A DNA stretch of 50,786 nt from Nostoc sp. T09 (lineage in GTDB: Bacteria; Cyanobacteriota; Cyanobacteriia; Cyanobacteriales; Nostocaceae): the NCBI RefSeq assembly GCF_002154695.1, contig NZ_MTAV01000081.1, positions 1-50,786 on the forward strand. The letters are read 5' to 3'. Shown here one piece after another: positions 44,847-50,786 of this stretch (its first letter is position 1; every line of letters starts with the position of its first letter). The position numbers and the translations under genes are program-made. The notes beneath the pieces were generated by a model. It made no database searches and was not told the DNA's origin. It saw only the letters and a list, made by a program, of their open reading frames with translations.

Positions 44847-44994
44847 CAAATACCAGCCGGAATATTGCACCTACTGTAAAGCCAGTACTATTTACCGCAA
44901 TGGGCATAACAAGCGAAAAAGCGGTGAGAAGGTTCAGCGCTGGTACTGTAATGAGTGCGATCGCACTTTTCAACTGAGGGATTGCGATCGCTAG
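44815..44994 (+). CDS. Zinc-ribbon protein, 59 aa
   Basis: Starts inside the last codons of the primase-helicase gene and reads MSKSAPSASLSKYQPEYCTYC...RKSGEKVQRWYCNECDRTFQ. Two CxxC knuckles (C18/C21 and C45/C48) in the YCxxC...WYCxxC spacing are the InsA-type zinc ribbon found in IS1-like and related small proteins. It is probably DNA-binding. The tail includes a HIP1 site. Confidence 0.65.
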   Translation: MSKSAPSASLSKYQPEYCTYCKASTIYRNGHNKRKSGEKVQRWYCNECDRTFQLRDCDR

Positions 44995-45082
44995 CTAACT
45001 ACTGACGCCATGACTTTAATATTTCACCCAGAATTTCACTGAAACGACATTCAAGTAAAATCTGGATGCCGTTTTTTATATT

Positions 45083-45114
45083 CAAAAAAATATCCCCCAC
45101 TCGCCGGGGGATAT
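45083..45114 (-). terminator. Intrinsic terminator for the second recombinase operon
   Basis: ATATCCCCC (45090-45098) pairs perfectly with GGGGGATAT (45106-45114). On the minus strand it is followed by TTTTTTT, a strong U-tract, about 125 nt after the 57-aa stop codon. It may also slow plus-strand transcription from the primase-helicase gene. Confidence 0.85.
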
Positions 45115-45239
45115 CAACCTCTATCAACAGCTACTAAAAAATGAAATTTACTGGATAGTAAACGCGATCGCAATCCCATGCAGCGATCGCGGTTTACACC
45201 AGGGTGCATCTACCGACCACAGCATATAACCCATGATTC

Positions 45240-45413
45240 TCAAGCGTCAATCCGTAATGATGGCGCTATACTCTCCGCGGCCACGTCATAGGCAACCCCC
45301 AGAATCCTTTGCAGTTCAACCTTGATTTGCTCTAAATCGCGAATTCTCCCATTGAGTACGTTGGGAGCAAAGGTAATAACTTCAGATGCAAGTCTCTCTG
45401 CATTTACACTCAT
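45240..45413 (-). CDS. Small helical protein, 57 aa
   Basis: Starts with ATGA overlap at the recombinase stop and reads MSVNAERLASEVITFAPNVL then NGRIRDLEQIKVELQRILGV. Amphipathic helices, no known domain. Coupled to the recombinase and ended by an intrinsic terminator. Confidence 0.55.
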   Translation of the reverse strand: MSVNAERLASEVITFAPNVLNGRIRDLEQIKVELQRILGVAYDVAAESIAPSLRIDA

Positions 45414-45976
45414 AACGTAGCAATTGCTCCTTTAATCCGGTCGGTATCATCTTCCAAATATCGCTCAATCGCTCTTTGGTCTTGATATCCAGTTATTCTC
45501 TGGATGATCTCAATATCCGTACCATTTCGATAAAGTTTTGTGATAAAAGTTATTCTCGTACTATGAGTACTAATACCCCTGCTTTCCAGTCCTGCCTTGG
45601 CTACTGCCTGCCTTAAAAGCAGATCTGCAAATTTTAAGGTGATATGGTTTTCTGGGTGATCTCGACTGGGAAATAGCCAGATCGAGCTACTCGGTTTGTA
45701 ATGCCGCAAGGATTCTTGAATATTGTCGTGCAATGGAATTTGTCTTATTTCATTGTCGGTTTGGTTGCGATCGCCAAAGATAACAAATTCACTAGGGCTT
45801 CCGTCTGCCTGGTAGACATCATCAACCTTCAGTCTAATCAGCGACCCCCATTTTTCGCCCGTGTAGCGAGCCAAATCTAAAAGTATCTTGTATTTCTGGC
45901 TCCTAATCTGGCGACGGATTTTAGAATAGTCCAACTCATGCAGCAAAGCTGCTTGTCCTTGTCTATCTTTTTTCAT
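45410..45976 (-). CDS. Short, degenerate tyrosine recombinase, 188 aa
   Basis: Catalytic domain only. The H-x-x-R box is present as HSTR (THSTRITFITKLY) and the nucleophile Tyr as RAIERYLEDD, but the Arg I region reads TGEKWGSLIRL, where the usual Arg (TGLR/TGCR) is missing, and the later His/Trp position is GYQDQR. It starts at ATG 45976 with AGAGGA upstream; an ATG-like start at 46012 is possible. It may be an accessory recombinase or excision factor, or active through a variant site. Confidence 0.7.
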   Translation of the reverse strand: MKKDRQGQAALLHELDYSKIRRQIRSQKYKILLDLARYTGEKWGSLIRLKVDDVYQADGSPSEFVIFGDRNQTDNEIRQIPLHDNIQESLRHYKPSSSIWLFPSRDHPENHITLKFADLLLRQAVAKAGLESRGISTHSTRITFITKLYRNGTDIEIIQRITGYQDQRAIERYLEDDTDRIKGAIATL

Positions 45977-46104
45977 AAGTCCTCTTTCTAACTTCCTGAT
46001 TAACCTTTGCACCAGGTAAAACAGGAAGTTATTTGGTTTTTAGGGTTATTAAATAATGGCTCAATCGTAGTCGCAGCAGTACTTACACGCCATCGGCGTA
46101 TATA

Positions 46105-46124
46105 CCACTTCTACATAAAAGTGG
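46105..46124. repeat. Short hairpin in the promoter of the structural operon
   Basis: CCACTT (46105-46110) and AAGTGG (46119-46124) with an 8-nt loop, about 65 nt upstream of the operon start; a possible binding site. A TTTACT/TAAAAC promoter pair (46130/46153, 17-bp spacing) follows it. Confidence 0.35.
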
Positions 46125-46146
46125 AATATTTACTTAATTTTGAATG

Positions 46147-46197
46147 CCGCATAAAACGGATTTATTCACTTCAATTAAAAATCCGGTTTTATGGCGG
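46147..46197. promoter_or_regulatory. Large inverted repeat over the start codon of the structural operon
   Basis: Left arm CCGCATAAAACGGATTT (46147-46163) and right arm starting AAATCCGG (46179-46197) pair over 17 bp with two single-base bulges and a 15-nt loop. The right arm contains the ATG at 46191; no Shine-Dalgarno is visible. It could be an operator, a translation-controlling hairpin or a recombination site next to the divergent recombinase. Confidence 0.65.
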
Positions 46198-46547
46198 AAC
46201 CAACTTTAGAACAAATCTTTGGTACGGGTACAACCAGGCTAGCTAGTGGTGCGACTACTCCTAGTGCAGGTTTATTTATTCCTGATTCAGCGCTGACATC
46301 AGCCGGGTTAGCTACACCAACGACAGCGACACCTGAAGGGCATTTTGTAGCTATAGCCAAAAATGCTCAAACAAATCTTACTCAAACAAATTTTGATTCT
46401 AATACCGACCAATCTGTTTACATTTCCAGTGGCTTTTCTTCATTTGTTACTCGCGGTACTAACAATGACCCTTACCGAGTAGACCAAGTAACAGTAAACC
46501 TCGCTAAAGCAGATACATCAGCCACCATTGACCCAGACGACTATTAA
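46191..46547 (+). CDS. Small element protein, 118 aa, first gene of the structural operon
   Basis: Begins MAEPTLEQIFGTGTTRLASG and is Thr/Ala/Ser-rich with beta-type strands (SVYISSGFSSFVTRGTNNDP; YRVDQVTVNLAKADTSATID). No signal peptide. I recall similar hypothetical proteins in cyanobacterial genomes but cannot name the family. Two nt separate it from the next gene. Probably a structural or adaptor protein. Confidence 0.6.
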   Translation: MAEPTLEQIFGTGTTRLASGATTPSAGLFIPDSALTSAGLATPTTATPEGHFVAIAKNAQTNLTQTNFDSNTDQSVYISSGFSSFVTRGTNNDPYRVDQVTVNLAKADTSATIDPDDY

Positions 46548-46549
46548 TT

Positions 46550-47098
46550 ATGACCGTCTATTGCGAAGGTCAATATGGAGCAACACTAAATTATTCGTTT
46601 AATGGTGTTGCTCAAGCCCCAGTAGATTTTAATCAACCAATTGATGTTGAAACATATCCCTGGCGTGTAGATGAAAACAGCAATGGTTACTGTTTGAGTG
46701 GTTATTTCTCTCGTATTGCACCATTTCCAACAGTTACAACACTTACAGTCAAAGCGCACGGGAATTTAATAGTTCCACCATTTGATAACCCATCAATTGA
46801 GGTAACTTACTGTGATGGGACTGTTATTAGAGAACGCTTAGTTGGACCGCTAAATGCAACCGAATATGTACATCAGTCAACTGGTTGTAACTGTCCAGAA
46901 ACAAAGAATTCTATCAAGGTTTTTTCGCTTACTGGCGAATTGCTATTTCAAGCAGAAGGAAATCCATCTGTCTCTTACTCTGTTACTTGTATTCCATGCG
47001 CACCAGGACAATTAAATTGTGGTGATTGCTGTCTGTCATGTGCTGACATATTCAATGAAATCGAAGCTACTAGAAAGCTGGTGAGGGCATTAAAATGA
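46550..47098 (+). CDS. Beta-rich protein with Cys-rich tail, 182 aa
   Basis: N-terminal 130 residues: beta strands with conserved-looking aromatic and Cys positions ([20 protein letters not shown]). The C-terminal tail has [18 protein letters not shown], seven cysteines in about 25 residues, able to form disulfides or bind metal, followed by a helix. Overlaps the next gene by ATGA. No family recognised. Confidence 0.6.
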   Translation: MTVYCEGQYGATLNYSFNGVAQAPVDFNQPIDVETYPWRVDENSNGYCLSGYFSRIAPFPTVTTLTVKAHGNLIVPPFDNPSIEVTYCDGTVIRERLVGPLNATEYVHQSTGCNCPETKNSIKVFSLTGELLFQAEGNPSVSYSVTCIPCAPGQLNCGDCCLSCADIFNEIEATRKLVRALK

Positions 47099-49410
47099 CA
47101 ACTTGTAGTGAGATTTCTAATGCTATATCAGCGCTTTCTGGTGATGTATCAGCATTGAGTGGAAAATTTGTTCTAAAGAGCGATTATTTAAATGAAGTTG
47201 GCAAGTTAGAGCAGCAACTCAAGGAACTAAAAGCCAAGGTAGACGCAATCAAACCAACTGATGAAAACAGTATTATTCAAAAAGTTAAGGAGATTCTTCT
47301 CCCCATCATTGGTTCTACCATCTTTAACCAAATTAATCCACTTAATCAAAAAATTAGCGGTGTAGATAATAGGATAAGTGGATTAGAACCTAAGATTACT
47401 GATGCTGTTCTAGGTGGTCAGGCTGGCAGAGAAGCCAGAGCCAAGGTAGAAAATTTAGATAAGTACGTCACATCTGTAAGTAACACTGCAAATAGAGCTA
47501 AAACACTTGCTGAAAATGCTGATACTGCGGTGAATGGATTTAGGGGGGTAGTAAAAGGAATCGGGGATAAAGTTGATAAATTTGGAAGCCTGATCAGTAA
47601 AGTAGAAAAACAGGTTGGGGAAGCAATTTTTAAAGCTGCTGAAGCTATTGGCATTAGTCGCCAAGCATTGTCTGCTACAGCAAGATTAGGCTTAAGAGTA
47701 TTAGAAATATTCAACGCAATTGCAACTATATTTACCCTAATTGAACAGTTAGGAACGCTTAACACCTTAGGGGGAAGAATTGATGCTGTAGAGGCAGGTC
47801 TAGTAAGCCTAGGTAATGATGTATCGGGTATCCTAGGACGACTATTAGGACTAAAGAACCGCATAGAAGCAGTAGCTGGTACAGTTCCACCAGTTAAAGA
47901 CTTAGCAGATAGGGCACTAACTGAAGCACTCAACGCATCACATCAAATACCAGCTATCAGGGAAACCGCAAATAGTGCATTAAGCATCAGCACGAACGCA
48001 TTTCAGAAAGTAGAGATAGCAAACAATACCGCTACTACTGCCGCGACCGTCGCCAAAAATGCCAGTGCTGAAGCCAAATCCGCACAGGCAGAGGCATTGA
48101 GAGCCTCAGCAAAAGCTGACGTGGCAAACAGTACAGCTAATTATGCTAAAGGTTTAGCCGGACAAGCAGCGAATAAAGCAGGTGAAGCACTCGGTAAAGC
48201 CGGTATAGCACTGACCACAGCATTAACAGCATTAGTTTTGTACCAAACGCTAAAAGGATTACGCGGACTACCAGGACCCAGAGGGCTGCAAGGTATCCCT
48301 GGCTTAAAAGGCGATCGCGGTCCTCAAGGCATTCCCGGCAAGGATGGAGTGACAACGGTTGTGGAAGTACGTCTGCCAGGCATCCCAGGACCGCAAGGAA
48401 AAACTGGATCAAGGGGACCGATTGGTTTACCTGGCAGAAATGGTAGGGACGGTATTAACGGATTAAACGGCAGGGACGGTGTAGATGTGAATCCAGCAGA
48501 CGTGGCTTCTTTGAGAGCGCTAATAATTTCCCAACACGCAGCGACACGCGCAAACATCAACTCAACATCGCAGGGTTTAGTAGCTGGTGTTAAAGGATTT
48601 TTTACTACACAACTAGCAGGAATAACAGCCTTAATTACAGCAATTGCTACTAATACCTATGTAGAAAAAGCTTTGTCTGTACTCACCTTCGCCGCTACAG
48701 TTCACAATGCTTTGATGTTAAGTAATAACTTAGGTCAGACTTTTATTAGTATTGTTGACCAAATAACTGGATTTATATTACCGAAGGGTATTGATGGTAC
48801 TCCAATTAGTTTTGGTAGCGTCTTAGGTAAAGCAGTCCATGAAGTCATTGCCGATACGATTGGAGAAGCAAACTACAACCAATTAAGTGAAGATTGGCAA
48901 AAAGCAAATCGCATATACCAAGCTGCAAGTAATGTATTTAATCAGATTACTAATCTCGGCGGAATAATGACGGCGGGCATGGAAGTAATCGGCGGTAATG
49001 TTGGCAAGATTGGTAACGCCTTAAGAAAAGGTGGCGTACTTTTAGAGAATGCTTACGCCTGGATGAATCCCCAACCCAATCTTAAAGGTAAATTTTTCCC
49101 ATTGATTGATAAATCAAATGAAAAATTAGCAGCAATTGCCGCAGTGGTAGCAGTACCTATTGCTGTAAAAGAAGTTATGAGTGGCATCAATAGTAGCGTT
49201 GCTGATATGAAACGTGAGATTTCACAAACAGATCCAAAGGATGAAAATGGTAATCCCATTAAAGATTCTGAAGGCAACATTATTCATTACAAGCCAGGAT
49301 TAGAAGTTCCCACACCGATTGTTGTTGATGCCACGGAATCACAATCAAAAGCCGATTCAGGAAATTTTGTAGCTTTAGTACTTGAAGATATTTTTGATGG
49401 AGGTGATTAA
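47095..49410 (+). CDS. Collagen-like coiled-coil protein, 771 aa
   Basis: Residues 15-370 are Ala-rich helical heptads (long coiled coil with repeated VDAI/ANTA-like units), a hydrophobic helix lies near 366-388, and two collagen-like segments follow: 388-418 (ten Gly-X-Y triplets, [16 protein letters not shown]...) and 429-464 (twelve triplets, ending GRDGVD). The C-terminal 300 residues contain hydrophobic helices ([33 protein letters not shown]) and charged ones. Collagen-like plus coiled-coil proteins are typical of fibres: phage spikes or surface filaments. TAATG overlap to the next gene (49410). Confidence 0.75.
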   Translation: MTTCSEISNAISALSGDVSALSGKFVLKSDYLNEVGKLEQQLKELKAKVDAIKPTDENSIIQKVKEILLPIIGSTIFNQINPLNQKISGVDNRISGLEPKITDAVLGGQAGREARAKVENLDKYVTSVSNTANRAKTLAENADTAVNGFRGVVKGIGDKVDKFGSLISKVEKQVGEAIFKAAEAIGISRQALSATARLGLRVLEIFNAIATIFTLIEQLGTLNTLGGRIDAVEAGLVSLGNDVSGILGRLLGLKNRIEAVAGTVPPVKDLADRALTEALNASHQIPAIRETANSALSISTNAFQKVEIANNTATTAATVAKNASAEAKSAQAEALRASAKADVANSTANYAKGLAGQAANKAGEALGKAGIALTTALTALVLYQTLKGLRGLPGPRGLQGIPGLKGDRGPQGIPGKDGVTTVVEVRLPGIPGPQGKTGSRGPIGLPGRNGRDGINGLNGRDGVDVNPADVASLRALIISQHAATRANINSTSQGLVAGVKGFFTTQLAGITALITAIATNTYVEKALSVLTFAATVHNALMLSNNLGQTFISIVDQITGFILPKGIDGTPISFGSVLGKAVHEVIADTIGEANYNQLSEDWQKANRIYQAASNVFNQITNLGGIMTAGMEVIGGNVGKIGNALRKGGVLLENAYAWMNPQPNLKGKFFPLIDKSNEKLAAIAAVVAVPIAVKEVMSGINSSVADMKREISQTDPKDENGNPIKDSEGNIIHYKPGLEVPTPIVVDATESQSKADSGNFVALVLEDIFDGGD

Positions 49411-50288
49411 TGCCAGGAACAACACCAAATCCACCACCAGAAGATGCTCTTCCAGATAATTTTGACCCATTCGAGCATTTACAAAAAATCTATATTCCCC
49501 AGCACAATGCTTTAGTAAAACGCTACTTTAGCGATTTAGCGGATGACTGGAAACCAAATATAGCGAGCGCTCGCAGCAGTCTCAGAGTGGCTTGCACCAT
49601 GCTCGATAATGACAATCAGTTAATGATGAATTTGCGTCATCATTTGTTGTTTGATTTATTAGGATATAGCAGGAAAAATTTAACTGTTTTTTACGGTAGT
49701 AGTTTTGATACTAATCTACCCGTTTCAGGACATCCACAATTGTTTTTGTATTTCTCACAAGATGCCCAAGCAGTGCCAGTAAATGGCAAGCGCTTGGACC
49801 ATGAAAAATCATGCAGACTAACGCGTTATGCTTCTAAATCTGGTCAAACATTGCCAGCAATTACCAAAGCCAATTTATTAGAAATTGCCACAGAGATAAA
49901 GCAGCAGTTTGTATCCGGTGGAAAAGGAATTGTTTACACCACAGGTAAAATTGCTGTCAGCTACACAGATCCAGCTAACGGTTTTCCTCGCGGTAGTCGT
50001 TGGTTAGTAAATTCAAAATCTGAGGCAATCACTCTTTATGAGAAATTATGCAATGTGATTGACCGACCGTTTGATATTAATAAAATCAACGTTGTCACGC
50101 CTGAAAAGGACAGCACAACTCAAGTGATCACTGCAACGGATACGGTATTGGGTAGACAGTACAAGGAGTCTGCATACCGTCCAGTGGCTAATTTAAGGTT
50201 TAGGTATGCCTATGTATCGTTCGGCAGCAATATCTCACCAATTTTTCTGATAGATACTACTTACAGAAATACAGCGCTGATTGCGTAA
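49410..50288 (+). CDS. Element protein, 292 aa, unknown
   Basis: A soluble protein with no signal peptide: Pro-rich start ([20 protein letters not shown]), helices (LVKRYFSDLADDWKPNIASA), beta strands near the C-terminus (RFRYAYVSFGSNISPIFLID). No domain recognised. It shares the operon with the collagen-like protein through TAATG coupling, suggesting an assembly partner. Confidence 0.6.
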   Translation: MPGTTPNPPPEDALPDNFDPFEHLQKIYIPQHNALVKRYFSDLADDWKPNIASARSSLRVACTMLDNDNQLMMNLRHHLLFDLLGYSRKNLTVFYGSSFDTNLPVSGHPQLFLYFSQDAQAVPVNGKRLDHEKSCRLTRYASKSGQTLPAITKANLLEIATEIKQQFVSGGKGIVYTTGKIAVSYTDPANGFPRGSRWLVNSKSEAITLYEKLCNVIDRPFDINKINVVTPEKDSTTQVITATDTVLGRQYKESAYRPVANLRFRYAYVSFGSNISPIFLIDTTYRNTALIA

Positions 50289-50300
50289 ACTGCCACAATT

Positions 50301-50402
50301 ATGAAAATCACTCCAGAACAGAGAGAAATGTATAACATTTCCAAGTCCCGGAACGTGCTGAAAGCCGTGTTATCTCTGGATAAATCACATTTATCCGAAT
50401 AA
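50301..50402 (+). CDS. Small protein, 33 aa
   Basis: Reads MKITPEQREMYNISKSRNVL then KAVLSLDKSHLSE. It lies in the 127-nt gap between two operon genes, with an ATG 12 nt after the preceding stop; gene status is tentative. Confidence 0.35.
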   Translation: MKITPEQREMYNISKSRNVLKAVLSLDKSHLSE

Positions 50403-50415
50403 CCAAGAATCACTT

Positions 50416-50775
50416 ATGGCCACAAGAGTATCGGGAGTTGAGAATGTCCCTCACGTGGTTGGCTCAGGAGATAACCGAGTTTTACTAGTATTGCCAGATA
50501 TTTATTCATCGTTTGGCGCTGCTATTGGAGTAGTAAAGCTAGTGGGCGATCCTCCAGCAGGCGTTCCTTCTACAACGGTTGGTAGAGCAATTGCAGAAGG
50601 ATTAATCCGCAAAATTAAAGTTTCTTACATTGGTGCTAACTCTAAGCGAAAAGTAGCAACCTTAGTAGTTGCAGGAGATAAGGCAGCACAAGCCAGAGCA
50701 ACTTTAATCGGCAATACCTACAACAGCTACAAAATCAAAACAGCTTACTACCCGACTTCTATTCAACTTGGGTAA
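50416..50775 (+). CDS. Small beta-rich protein, 119 aa
   Basis: Regular strands (NRVLLVLPDIYSSFGAAIGV; RKIKVSYIGANSKRKVATLV) with a compact fold and no signal peptide. No family recognised. Size and composition would suit a small structural subunit, but this is inference. Its stop is followed 3 nt later by the next ATG. Confidence 0.6.
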   Translation: MATRVSGVENVPHVVGSGDNRVLLVLPDIYSSFGAAIGVVKLVGDPPAGVPSTTVGRAIAEGLIRKIKVSYIGANSKRKVATLVVAGDKAAQARATLIGNTYNSYKIKTAYYPTSIQLG

Positions 50776-50778
50776 TTT

Positions 50779-50786
50779 ATGCCCAA
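50779..50786 (+). CDS. Start of a further operon gene, cut by the window end
   Basis: ATGCCCAA at the right edge, three nt after the previous stop, begins MP-; the operon continues beyond the window. Confidence 0.4.

Noticed and set aside
48146-48560. Minus-strand frames opposite the collagen-like region
   Set aside because: They arise from the Gly-X-Y codon bias (GGN CCN) read backwards and have no independent features.
34413-50786. Classical tailed prophage
   Set aside because: No terminase, portal, protease, tape-measure, holin or lysin gene is recognisable in 16 kb; the long coiled-coil protein is collagen-like and not followed by tail-tip genes.
34413-50786. Integrative conjugative element
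   Set aside because: An FtsK/VirD4-type ATPase is present, but no relaxase, VirB4 or pilus gene is seen in the window; it remains possible if these lie beyond the right edge.

Overview
The window looks like the chromosome of a filamentous, heterocyst-type cyanobacterium (Nostoc/Anabaena group). The palindrome GCGATCGC (HIP1) recurs throughout. There are genes for PsaM of photosystem I, a valyl-tRNA synthetase with the cyanobacterial CAAD membrane domain, a cyanobacteriochrome-type sensor kinase with an Rcp1-like regulator, Uma2 and GxxExxY family proteins, and many short dispersed palindromes. The species cannot be fixed from sequence alone.

Positions 1-34,251 are ordinary chromosome. In order they hold a geranylgeranyl-reductase-family flavoprotein, small cyanobacterial proteins, a TPR protein, psaM, a D-ribulokinase-like FGGY kinase, a PheRS-like paralogue with an apparently frameshifted start, an AlbA_2-type protein, a probable amino-sugar recycling pair (AmpG-like permease plus BadF-type kinase), valS, rnz, a B12-binding radical SAM protein, a BlaI/M56-peptidase pair, a ZntR-like MerR regulator with a textbook operator, a sucrase/ferredoxin-like protein, an ABC exporter, a methyltransferase, a GNAT enzyme, a Uma2 protein, a three-gene phosphorelay operon and hisG.

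From about 34.39 kb to the right edge lies the left part of an integrated mobile element whose far end is not in the window. It starts with a full-length tyrosine integrase reading toward hisG. Next comes a leftward run of small genes, many with overlapping stop/start codons, that ends in a membrane-anchored FtsK/HerA/VirD4-type ATPase (37.0-40.4 kb). A ribbon-helix-helix regulator sits at the divergent control region (40.4-41.0 kb). A rightward replication block follows: a DUF3854-like/VirE-type primase-helicase of 859 aa whose own gene carries ten iteron-like GGTGGATC/GATCCACC repeats. A second, degenerate recombinase comes next. The last part is a rightward, tightly packed operon (46.2 kb to the edge) encoding small beta-rich proteins, a 771-aa coiled-coil protein with two collagen-like Gly-X-Y segments, and further proteins I do not recognise.

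I found no terminase, portal, tail-tube, relaxase or recognisable capsid gene in the element. The combination of FtsK/HerA-type ATPase with small membrane proteins, own primase-helicase with internal iterons, and a collagen-like fibre operon is the best candidate for an undescribed system, perhaps a non-tailed virus-like or surface-appendage-forming integrative element. That interpretation is inference.
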